Of a stretch of 64,000 bases of DNA, positions 54,228 through 64,000 are shown one piece after another. The notes below the pieces were generated by a model, which was not told the origin of the DNA, searched no databases, and worked only from the letters and a program-made list of their open reading frames with translations. How positions within the stretch are numbered: position 1 is the stretch's first letter; the number at the start of each line of letters is the position of its first letter. Made by a program: the position numbers and the translations under genes. The DNA comes from Pegoplata infirma (Eukaryota; Arthropoda; Insecta; Diptera; Anthomyiidae): positions 200,966,581 through 201,030,580 of the forward strand of contig OY992537.1 of the NCBI GenBank assembly GCA_963921195.1, read 5' to 3'.

Positions 54228-57200
54228 CACTGTGCTACAAAAGACCAAAAATAATTTATGCAGGGGTTCTCATATGATAATTCGGATTGGTTGGAGTCCA
54301 TAGAGTACTGATATACTCATAGTTTTTCTGGATCACTTCGTTAAGTACGTTTTTTATTGGCAAATGTGTTGAAAAACGGAAATTCTTAAATTACAATTTT
54401 AAAAAATTATTACTTTGTTAGTTTGCAACCGATTTTCGATTTTATGGATTTGTTTTAAAGGTATAGGTCTTACCTTTCAAACAAAATAAAAATATTAAAA
54501 ATCGATCAAGAACTGGCTGAGCTACGATCGCTTAAGTAAAAAAAAAACGTATTTTTTGAAAAATTTGTCATATTCTTTACACTCTAAGTTGAAAGTGCAT
54601 CATTAAACAATTTTTTTGAATTTTTTGTAAAAAAGTATAGTAAAGTAGCTTTCCAAAACACCAAAAAACATAACAATCGGTTTAAAAATGAATGAGTTAT
54701 GCTAAGTTTTGTGATAGGGCATTTTTAATTTTTTTCAGAAACGCTTGTAATTCAAGCATTATTCATAAATCTTGTTACTAGTAATAATTTTATGCGCATA
54801 TGCATATAAACTAGAGATGGGAACGTAATTAGATTTGTGCGTGATTCACATATGATCAGAAGTGAGCGTGATTGAAAATTAATTTTACTCACGTGGTTGT
54901 TAGTGAGTGTCAGTGTGAGTGGAATAAAAAAATGGGCGTGTCAGTTACTTCCAAATCCTATTCATAATTTTTTGGGTTTGTTTAAAAAATATCAGTGTTA
55001 ATTCTTAAACATTTTAAAAATATTGTGAATCGGTTGAAAACTGGCTAAGGTGCGCTTGTTTAAGTAAAAAACCTTTTTTGAAGAGTTATACCTGCAACAT
55101 TTTTATGACAAAAAACATTTGACATTTTTGAAACGAAATTGGTAAAATTGTGGGATCATTTGACGGAAATTTTACCTGTTTATAAATGGTTAGCGAAAAA
55201 AAAACATGTGAACCGTAAATTTTTAAATGGGTTGTATGTATAGTAGGGTATTCAATTAATCGAGGTTTTGGTTTAATCGGTTAATCGAGCAAATAATTAA
55301 TCGGGGTTGAGATTTAATCGGTTAATAATCGGATAAATTTGAATTATTCGGTTAACCGAATAATATAAATTTAAAATTTAAATTGAATATAAAACCAAGA
55401 ATTGTATGTACTTTAAAGAAATCTATATCCGCTATGGCGAAGCTTTAAATACCCTCTTTAATGTTAGCCCAAATAAAGAATTTTTGTTTGGCAACCTGAA
55501 AAATTACCCCAATCTAAATTGGCCCTAATTCAATGCGAAAAAATGTAAAAAAAATAAAGTAATTTTTGTAAAAAGCTAAAATTCACCCAAATTGCTGCCG
55601 GGATTAGATGCTCCTCTAATAGAATTTGAATTCGGTACTAAAAATATCAACAAAAAAATTGGTTGGTTTCCAAATTTGTTTTCTTTTTTGTTTTAGGGCC
55701 GAAATTGCAATAATTTTATCGGTCGATATCTCCGTAATAAAAAAAGTCATTTTAAGGATTGCAAAAGTATTTTTAGATGTGCTGAACTAATTATACATCA
55801 TAAAATAATTCGCTGTTTTATAAGGTCCCGGACATTGCGAATATCTGAGCTTATGCAGTACTGTCAATCGAAAATCTAAATATCTCAAAATGAGATAAAT
55901 CACTTCTAAGGCCAGATTCGTATTAATTACATAAAAAAATCTAAATATCTCAAAATGAGATAAATCACTTCTAAGGCCAGATTCGTATTAATTACATAAA
56001 AAAACAATTAGAAAAATATATACTGTTGACAATATATAAAAAATTGGCTAGAGTTACTAATTGTAATTTGTTTTTTTTTTTTAAACCGACGTTTTAAGGC
56101 GACGTTTTTACATATTGCTAACATAGAGTTTGATAAGTTTTTTAGACCTAAACTTCTTTTAGCAGAACCGTAATTCAAATTAAAAATGAAACATCAAAAT
56201 GCTAAATAAAGCAAAAAAAATAAGTAAAATTACTAAAAAAAAGAGATTTCGGTTAATCGGTTAATCGACACAAATTAATCGGTTTATTTGTTATTTGAAA
56301 ATTGACAATTTTAAATTATTCGAACAGTTAATCGACCAAAATTAATCGGTTAACCGATTAACGGTTAATCGATTGAATACCCTAATGTATAGCCATGTGA
56401 GGCATTCCACACCAACTGTTCCACTACAGAAAAACCATAGTGGTTTCAATGGGATATCATTTGCAAAGTATTCGCTCTTAGGGTACTAATAAATAACAAA
56501 AATAAAATTTAAGTTTTTCTCAAAAAGTGGGCCTTGTCGGCGTGGTCAAATATTAAAAATATCAAACTTTTTTGCCTGAGTATTTATTCACGATCACGCA
56601 CGCTAATGAAAGAAAAAAATATTCAAGCACGATATTTTATTTTACTCACGCTCACGTGAACATCGTGACCGTAACTTATTTTTTCTACTCACGTGTGCGT
56701 GAATGAGCGTGAGCAAAATAAAATATCGTGCGTGACTAAATTTTTTCTTTCATAAGCGTGCGTAATCGTTATTAAAAACTCACTCACGCTACCATCGCCT
56801 CTTAAAATATTTTTTAAGTATTGATATTACTCATACGCACACGTTTTAAATACCATTATTGTATAAAATAAGCGTGTTGCAATTTTTGAATTTTGATTTT
56901 TCGAAAACAAGGCAAAACACATCTCTAAAAATTTCAGATCAGATAGAAAATTCCTTTAACTTTTTTTTAAAAAAATAAAAAACAAATAAAATTGCGGCAT
57001 GTTTTTTGATAAATAAAGTTTAAGTTTAAATTTAAAAAATTTAGAACTTCTTCTGAAAATGTTCCAATTTTTATTTTTTTTAATTGATAGCCCTTTCAAA
57101 AATCTATAAACAGCTTTTGTCATTAAGACTTTACTGTGTTTCATTTAATTTGCATAAATATTGAAGTAAAGATGCTCAGGCAAAACAGTTAGATATTTTC

Positions 57201-59086
57201 AATTTTTGACCACGCCTACAAGGCCCACTTTTTGAAAAAACTTAAATTTTATTTTTGTTATTTAATAGTACACTGAGAGCGAATACTTTGAAAATGATTT
57301 CATATTGACACGACACAACTTTTTTTTTGCTGAACATTTGGTGAGGAATGCCTCATATATGGAGCTAAGAATTACGTTTTTGGTTGTTTAATTTTTCAAA
57401 AACTGTGCTTAGGTGGCGTGGTCAAATATTGGAAAAATGGTCAAGTTTGTGTCAAGTTGCCTTGTTTAAATATATATCAAATAAAAACGAAATGCACCAA
57501 AATCTCAAAAATTTACATTCTTGTATAGTTTTGTATCGGCTATCGATTAAAATTTTTTTGGAAAATTTTCAGAACCCGTTCTGAAATTTTCCATTTTTAA
57601 TAAAGTCAATTTATAAAAAATCCTGCCACTTTTGTTTTTTTTTGTAATTTTTTTTTTAAAGATTAGATGTTTGTCTAGCAAGATTTTTTTAAAAATTAAG
57701 AAAATCTATAAAAAAAAAATTAAGAAGAAAAAAAGTAATTTGTCTGATTTTCAAAATAAATTTTTAAAATTTAAAATAGTTTTTGAAAAAAATTAATTTC
57801 AATTTGTATTTTTGCTAATTTATGCCAAAATATGCAATAATATGCACTTAAAAGTTCGAAACATGCACAATATATGCATTTAAAATCAAAATATGCAAAA
57901 ATATGTATTTTCACCAAAATATCCAAATATGCGAAAACAAATCGATGCCATTTAATGCAAATCTCTTGATTCGGAAAGATAATTGGTCGATATCGTTTTT
58001 AGGCTTTCGACAAAAAACATGCATTTGCATGGAAATCTCACCCTAGTTATATAAAAAACTTTTTTACCCGGGACCCATTGAAAAAATTTTGGTACAAAAT
58101 TTTTTTCTCACTGAACATTTGGTGTGGAATGCCTCACATGTATATTTATAAACAGGTAAAATTTCCATCAAATGATCCCACAATTTTAGCAATTTCGTTT
58201 TAAAAAAACATGTTTGCAAGCGCACAGCTTTTTCTGTCATAAAAATGTTGCAGGTATAACTCTTCAAAAAAGTTTTTTTACTTAAACAAGCGCACCTTAG
58301 CCTGTTTTTAACCTATTCTCAATATTTTTTTGTTTAAGAAATAACACTGATATTTTTTAAACAAAGGATTTGGAAGTAACTGACACGCCCATTTTTTTAT
58401 TCCACTCACACTGACACTCACTAACAACCACGTGAGTAAAATTAATTTTCAATCACGCTCACTTCTGATCATGTGTGAATCACGCACAAATCTAATTACG
58501 TTCCCATCTCTAGTTTATATGCATATGCGCATAAAATTACTACTAGTAACAAGATTTATGAATAATGCTTGAATTACAAGCGTTTCTGAAAAAAAATAAA
58601 AATGTCCTATCACAAAACTTAGCATAACTCATTCATTTTTTAAGCGATTGTTATGTTTTTTGGTGTTTTGGAAAGCCACTTTACTATACTTTTTTACAAA
58701 AAATTCAAAAAAATTGTTTAATGATTCACTTTCAACTTAGAGTGTAAAGAATATGACAAATTTTTCAAAAAATTCGGTTTTCTTTTACTTAAGCGATCGT
58801 AGCTCAGCCAATTCTTGATCGATTTTTAATTTTTTTGTTTTGTTTGAAAGGTAAGACCTATACCTTTAAAACAAATCCATAAAATCGAAAATCGGTTGCA
58901 AACTAACAAAGTAATAATTTTTTAAAATTGTAATTTAAGAATTTCCGTTTTCCAACACATTTGCCAATAAAAAACGTACTTAACGAAGTGATCCAGAAAA
59001 ACTATGGGTATATCAGTACTCTATGGACTCCAACCAACCCGAATTTTTATATGAGAACCCCTGCATATTTTTGGTGTAGCACAGTG
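54228..59086. mobile_element. Giant foldback element, 4.9 kb, TAA duplication
   Basis: CACTGTGCTAC at 54228-54238 is mirrored by GTAGCACAGTG at 59076-59086, with TAA on both sides (54225-54227 and 59087-59089). The original AACAAATAATTGAAGTTCA is preserved in neighbouring minisatellite units. The outer arms match over about 1 kb (GGTTGGAGTCCATAGAGTAC near 54287 against its complement near 59020), including inverted TAGAGATGGGAACG blocks at 54812 and 58500. A second, inner inverted repeat (56455-56560 against 57185-57295) carries GGCCTTG(T/C)CGGCGTGGTCAA-like words. No transposase seen. TAA and CAC ends suggest PIF/Harbinger-like mobilisation. Confidence 0.85.
55244..56384. mobile_element. hAT-like element, exact 8-bp TSD, inside the giant foldback
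   Basis: TAGGGTATTCAATTAATCG and ATTGAATACCCTA ends, with ATGTATAG on both sides (55236-55243 and 56385-56392). Subterminal zones repeat GGTTAATCGGTTAACCG words. 1,141 bp with a direct 75-bp repeat near 55875-56000 (ATCTAAATATCTCAAAATGA twice). No intact frame. Confidence 0.9.
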
Positions 59087-59662
59087 TAATTTAAGTTCAA
59101 TATTTACCAATTTTTAAATTAAAGGCCACCATTTTGTACCCGCCATTTTGAATTTAAAATTTTCGATTTCATATTCGTAATTAGTGACGCCATATCATTG
59201 ATAAACAAATAATTGAAGTTAAATATTTACAAGTTTTAAAATTTTTGGCAGCCATTTTGAATCCGCCATTTTGAATTTCTATTTTCTGATTCCAAATTCG
59301 TAATTAGCGACGACATATCCTTCATAAACAAATAAAGTTCAATGTACTTATACAAATCTAAAAGTTTTTTACCGCCATTTTGAATCCGCCATTTTGAATT
59401 TTAAATTTTAGGTTCCATATTCGTAATCAGCATTGCCATATCCTTAATAAACAAATATTTTAAGTATTATATATTCAAAATTTAAAATTAATGGCCACCA
59501 TTTTGAATCCGCCATTTTGAATTTTAAATTTTTGATTCCAGATTTGTGATTAGCCACTGCCTAAACCTCTTTTGGCATATTATAAAGACTTCTATCCTCT
59601 GTATTCTAGTTTTGGCCAAAATTCTTTGATGCTGGCCCACAGTGCACAGTATGGTTGTATAC

Positions 59663-61295
59663 TAGGGGTATAACTAACCTGACCAACTGCTTTTGACTGA
59701 AAAGCGGGATCGAAAGGTTGAAAAAGCGGGATTTTGATCAAAAAAGCGGGATTTTTTTTAATAAGTGAAATTTGCCTTGAACGAACCCACGAATGCCCTC
59801 CAAAATGCACAAAATTCTGGAAATACTTTTATGGGATTGTATTTTTTTTATGTAAAAAAATGCATATTGACTAGAAAATTTTTATTTTGATTACGTCAGC
59901 AAACATAGTCTCTAGTCTAAGGAATTTTTTTTCCAACCTTGGGATAAAATATTTAAGAATCAAAAAAATTGCATATGAAAAACTAAAACTAAATTAGAGC
60001 CGTAAACTGAATCTGATAACTTTTCTTATCATTTTCTAAAGAAAGTAAATCTCATATATTTTGTATAAAAAAATGTTTCAGAACTCGAGACTGTCTTTAG
60101 AAAATATTTAGATACTCATTTGACTCAGAATTTAAGAATATTTTAAAAGAAAAATTATCTAAAATTTTAAGAATTCTTCTGTAGGAAAAATGTTTAAGAA
60201 TCTTATAAATTTTCTATAGAAAAAATCCATTGGCAACTGTTAATTTCCTTGGAATAAAATATTTTAGAGAAGAATTTTAGAAGACAAGAATTTTTCTGGA
60301 AACGTTTCAGAATCTGATAGTTTTTTTATAAGAAATAAATTTCAGAATCTTAGAATTTATTATATGGAAAAAGAGATTTTTTCTGTTTAAATAATACTTT
60401 AGTATCAGAGAATTTTTCTACAGGAAAAGTTTTTCATGATTTTTTCCACAAGAAAAATCAGAATCTAAGTTTTTTTTGTATGAAAAATCTCACAGAATCT
60501 GAAAATATTTCTGTTGAGAAATTTTATAAAGGAAGTGTGTCTTTGAGTCTGTAAATTTTTCTTCTGAAGTTGCGTCTTAAATTTTTCTTTAGAAAAATGC
60601 CTTAGAACCTAATAATTTTTCTATATGAAATTATCTTAGAAAACATTGGAACTTTAAAAATCTGATTTAATCTGTTTGGATCTAAAAAATATAATTTTAG
60701 CTGATCAGGTCTTTTTGATCCGACGTTTTTCCACAATTTTAGGATCTGATCAGATTCGGGATGAAGCGGGACTTTTGTTTAAAAAGCGGGATCGGAATTC
60801 AAGGCGGGATGAGACATCAAAAAGCGGGATAATCCCGCCAAAAGCGGGATGGTTGGTCAGGTTAGGTATAACCATTTGCGTTTTTTTGCAAATATCAAAA
60901 AGGACCTATCATATTTAGAAAGTACATGAAAAATCAAGAAGAAATGTGTGTTCTTTTTTTCGCGAATGTTAAAAAAGGTTCGGCACCGATCGCGATGAAG
61001 TTTTCGCTAATATTTTTTTTTTTATTATTCGGAAAACCCGTATTTCTAGTGTCGAAAACCATTTTACAAATTTGTTATTGTTTTATTTTTGCTGTAAAAC
61101 GACAAAAAGCCAAGAAACGGTGGATGGGAAGGAAACCCACCATAAAACATAAAAAAATGTAAATTTATGGTGCTTTAGAAATTGCAATCGGTGCCGAAGG
61201 TTTTTGGACGAAAATGTCCCCGGATAACGTTTTTTCTTATCAGTATAAAATTGCCCATACGATTATGATAGGTTCCTATTTTGGTTATATCCCTA
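59663..61295. mobile_element. Outer hAT-like element with exact 8-bp TSD
   Basis: TAGGGGTATAACC at the left and GGTTATATCCCTA at the right, flanked by TTGTATAC on both sides (59655-59662 and 61296-61303). Without its nested element it is about 435 bp. Inverted AAGGACCTATCATA and TATGATAGGTTCC lie just inside the right half. The 78-codon frame at 60926-61162 is in its interior and resembles nothing I know. Confidence 0.88.
59675..60864. mobile_element. Inner hAT-like element with exact 8-bp TSD
   Basis: TAACCTGACCAAC and GTTGGTCAGGTTA ends with GGTATAAC on both sides (59667-59674 and 60865-60872). It landed 12 bp inside the outer element. Subterminal AAAAGCGGGAT words are repeated at both ends. 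The interior (60050-60600) has degenerate TTTTTCTATAGAAAAA/GTCTCAGA-like satellite relatives. 1,190 bp, no intact frame. Confidence 0.9.
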
Positions 61296-61340
61296 TTGTA
61301 TACTCACTTTGTACGTGAGTAACGCATCGAAATATTTGCC

Positions 61341-61794
61341 TACACATAAAAAAACACCCTGTTAAATTACTAGAAAAAGTCTCGTAATCCCATTTTATCA
61401 ATATTTGAAAGTTTTCCTAGTTTTTTAACAAGTAATTTTCGATCGGAATTTAAATTTTTTTGTAATTTTATAGTTTCTAATAAATTTACGAGAATTTCTT
61501 GTAAGTTTTATTTCGCCAAAAAACTTGTAAATTTACAATTTTATTGGTAAAAATCTTGTAAAATTACAAAAAAGTTTGTAACTTTTACTAGGAATTCTCG
61601 TAAAATAGTAGGTAGTAAAAAATCTAGAAAAATCACGAAACCTCCTGGTAAGCTTTTCGTGTCAAAAAACTTTGAAATTTACAATTTTTGGTGTTACAAA
61701 ATTATTAGTAAAAAGCTTGTAAAATAACAAGGAATTCTTGTCAAAAAGGAACAATCTTTTCTTGTAATTTTACAAGGGTTTTTTTTTTAGTGTA
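61341..61794. mobile_element. TA-type MITE, family G, copy 4
   Basis: TACACATAAAAAAACACCCT and the right end T-run with AGTGTA. The flanking TTTGCC and GGGACTTTTG rejoin as CTAGG-like mini-me sequence with a single TA, supporting TA duplication. Confidence 0.75.
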
Positions 61795-62660
61795 GGGACT
61801 TTTGAGGCACTTGATACAATTTGTAAATAAAGAACATTTAAGAAATTTGGTACATTAAAGACATTTGATACGTTTGGAACATTATGAATGTTTGAGACTT
61901 TAGGGATACTTTAATAAACATTTATAACATTTGAGAAATTTGGGTCATTTGAGACAATTGCGACATTAGGAATATTTCGCATATTTGAGACATTTGGGGA
62001 ATTTTAAGAATCTTTGGTCATGATTTTAGACATTATGGATATTTGGGACATTTTGGCACACTTTTTAAATAAGGAAAACTAAGGAATTTTCCGAATTTCG
62101 CTTAATCTTCTATGAATTCTAATTTGAAGGGAACATTTTTATAACGCTTCACTGTTCATATATGTATGTGCATTTAAAATTGTAAGTACTTGTTATAAAA
62201 ATTGTAACTAGAGAAATGACTAAAAACCCACTATTATTGTTTGCCATTTGGTTTTGATGATGTTGCTGATTGTTGCTGTTGTTGATGATGATGATTTTGT
62301 TGCATTGCAGCGACATGAATATAAAAACTGAGCAGCATTAAATTTATAAAAAATAACAAAAATATATGATTTTCTTTTTTCAAGCAACAATTTTATATAT
62401 TGAATTTTTTTAATTAAATTTTTTTATCTACAGACAGATTTTTATGCTCGATATCCATAAACTATGCAAATAGTAGTTTTAATGTAGCAGAGACAAAAAT
62501 TGGAAAAAAAAATTTTGGCGACAATGAAAATTAAATTAAAAAAATATGTGTCATAAAGTTCAATGTTTTAGTTATGAACATTTATTTTATAATTTAAGTA
62601 TTTTTTAAAATATTTTTATGTTAAATTCAAAAATAAAAATGAATAATTATTTTATTAAGG
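61795..62660. repeat. ACATTTGAGA-type degenerate short repeats, then AT-rich spacer
   Basis: 61800-62060 is a run of loosely repeated ACATTTGAGA/ACATTTGGGA words at irregular 12-25-bp spacing. The rest (to 62660) includes a GATGATGATGAT patch at 62284 and no gene. Confidence 0.6.
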
Positions 62661-62916
62661 GGCCTATTCACAAAAAAAGTCATAACTCAATCATAACTCA
62701 ATTTTTTTCATGTGGTTGTTGTAAACAATCATAAAAAAATTCAAATTTTGTTTGAAAATTTCAAAAAAATAAAGACCTGCTACCCACATCGTCTCAAAAT
62801 TGACAAATAATTTTAAATTTTGAGACTTTTTATGATTGTGTTTACAACAAACACAGGGGATATGAAGTTTGAAAATAATAAAATTAGTCATAACCAGTCA
62901 TAACTGTGAATAGGCC
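62661..62916. mobile_element. 256-bp foldback MITE
   Basis: GGCCTATTCACA and TGTGAATAGGCC ends. AGTCATAACT words lie inside both arms and GTTGTAAACAATCATAAAAA is mirrored in the centre. The minus-strand 66-codon frame is palindrome-derived. Confidence 0.75.
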
Positions 62917-63534
62917 TGTAAAATTTAAATAACATAAGCTGTCACTGACAATGAGTGGCAGCTCCTGAAAGTGGGTAAAAACCAGTGTTAAATTCGCCCT
63001 TTCCGAAAGCATTGATACCCTCCACAATGTAAAAAAAGATTATTTGCAAAAAAAAAAAAAAAAACAACAAAAAAAATTTTTAAAAAATTTCGCGGAAAAA
63101 AATTTTTGGTGAAAAAAATTCCGCGAAAATTTTTTTTTTTTGTAAAAAATTATGCTTGGACTTGTTTAAATATCATTTAGTTATTAATTCAGCTCACTTG
63201 TGTCAACCAGCAGCAGAATTAAAGCATTTCGTATTTTTAGGTTATGTTGAATGTACCATAATTGTCGAGGTGTCTCTACATTTTCGATCATAAATTTTGA
63301 ACTGCTTAACCGATTTTGCTCAAATGCATTACCAAACTGCTTAAGACAGCAAAAAGTAAATATGCTTAGTCTAAGCCATATTTGGTTAATACTTTGGCCG
63401 TGATCACCAATTCCACAGACGGACAGCGCTAGAATGTCTTAAAATCGGTCACTGATCAATTTATGGGGTTTTAGACCGATATTTTGATTAGTTACAAACG
63501 GAATGACAAACTTATATAAAACCTCTACCACTTA
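62917..63534 (-). mobile_element. mini-me-like element, diverged hairpin end
   Basis: AAATTCGCCCTTTCCGAAAG hairpin and GATACCCTCCACAATG at about 63010, ACCAGCAGCAGAATTAAAG, ACAGACGGACAGCGCTAG, GTTACAAACGGAATGACAAA, ending CTCTACCAC. The core GTCY run is almost gone, indicating an old copy. Confidence 0.65.
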
Positions 63535-63806
63535 TTAGGTAACAGAAAACTATTTGCTATGAATTTATTTTGAGGCCTAAAACTATGATATACAAAATAA
63601 GTGTATCGTAAAATCAAATAAATGAAAGTAAATGCTTTTATTTGAAGTAAGCATTCTTAAACCCTCAAGAAAGGGTTATTAGCACAATCCTTCATAATAC
63701 TTTATTGTTTTAAATCAAATTTCAATAAATATGCTGTTTCAAATATATTGTTGCATAGTTTTAGGCCTTAAAATAAATTCATAACTGACAGTTTTCTGTT
63801 GCCTAA
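63535..63806. mobile_element. 272-bp MITE with long TIR
   Basis: TTAGGTAACAGAAAACT and AGTTTTCTGTTGCCTAA ends. Arms extend about 50 bp to AGGCCTAAAACTATG and its inverse. The flanking duplication is unclear. Confidence 0.75.
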
Positions 63807-64000
63807 GTGATCATGTTTTAAAATCGACTAGAAAGTTATAGTCAGTCAATACCGACCATATAGACCCCACACCAGTCCTTTCCGATTAATGGGTCCCAGG
63901 TCCAAACATGGACCGATTGGATCTGTCTTTTGTTAGATCTTTATTTAGTGTAGAAAACACACTCAGATCAAATTTTAGTGGAATTAGTTCATTTTTTGTC
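63807..64000 (-). mobile_element. mini-me-like element, type F, cut by window end
   Basis: GTCAGTCAATACCGACC hairpin and CCCCACACCAGTCCTTTCCG, then AGGTCCAAACATGGACCGAT and TTTAGTGTAGAAAACACACTC, matching 7320-7480. It continues beyond the window. Confidence 0.75.

Larger units (their letters stand above)
54085..59646. repeat. About 124-bp minisatellite, array 2, split by the giant foldback
   Basis: Units lie at 54085-54227 and 59090-59600. GCCATTTTGAATCCGCCATT recurs at about 59252, 59375 and 59498 (period 123-124). Each unit has ATAAACAAATAATTGAAGTT-like sequence. It ends in GATGCTGGCCCACAGTG like array 1. Everything from 54228 to 59086 is an insertion. Confidence 0.75.
59655..61340. mobile_element. 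mini-me type D fragment hosting nested hAT-like elements
   Basis: CAGTATGGTTGTATAC (59647-59662) and GTATACTCACTTTG (61298-61311) are adjacent in intact type-D copies. The right piece continues through AACGCATCGAAATATTTGCC to 61340, where a family G MITE enters. Confidence 0.75.

Noticed and set aside
60926..61162. 78-codon frame with basic C-terminus
   Set aside because: It sits in the interior of a non-autonomous hAT-like element and shows no transposase motif. Chance is more likely.

Overview
The window is very AT-rich eukaryotic DNA with no complete host gene visible on either strand. It reads as intergenic, intronic or heterochromatic sequence built from layers of mobile elements inserted into one another. 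The dispersed core 'TATA run, GATCGAT block, GTCY run' matches the mini-me / DINE-1 (Helentron-related) repeats of flies. Together with hAT-like, TA-flanked and foldback elements and non-LTR retrotransposons this suggests a higher fly, probably a calyptrate such as a house fly, stable fly or blow fly relative. That assignment is inference.

Layout. 1-6.2 kb: a GATATC-rich terminal-inverted-repeat (TIR) element, then an AT-rich inverted-repeat element split by two mini-me copies, themselves split by a MITE and a foldback. 6.2-12.4 kb: a pentamer array, a mini-me, a GC-islanded hAT-like element and a 5'-truncated but open reverse transcriptase (10.3-11.7 kb). 12.6-15.4 kb: a 35-bp satellite made of two back-to-back palindromes. 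15.9-16.2 kb: a 50-copy AAAAT array. 16.4-22.7 kb: foldbacks and three TA-type elements, one carrying a tRNA-like promoter and two later insertions. 23-25.6 kb: a tandem duplication and a tRNA-derived SINE with a perfect target-site duplication (TSD). 26-27.4 kb: a 1.44-kb TIR element with gene-like relics and a 5-bp TSD. 27.4-37 kb: mini-me copies, a three-level nest (31.25-33.65 kb), 180-bp and 124-bp tandem repeats. 38.6-41.1 kb: a 2.5-kb foldback with an inserted hAT-like element. 42.1-43.4 kb: a mini-me with an expanded GTCC/GTCT run. 44.2-47.8 kb: a decayed LINE with RNase H, on the minus strand, cut by at least two insertions. 51-52.4 kb: a hAT-like element with a nested insertion. 54-61.8 kb: a 124-bp minisatellite split by a 4.9-kb foldback, itself split by a hAT-like element, then two hAT-like elements nested in a mini-me. 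62.6-64 kb: short MITEs and mini-me pieces.

The only clearly protein-coding signals belong to retrotransposons. Several repeats occur once interrupted and once not, so the uninterrupted copy shows the pre-insertion site. This directly gives target rules: TA for the CACTCAAAA-type MITEs, TAA or TTA for a CAC/CAA-ended group, 8 bp for the TAGnG-ended group, 5 bp for the CACTATAGG element, and no duplication for the mini-me elements. I see no CRISPR, operon, defence system or other new multi-gene system. The most novel material is structural.
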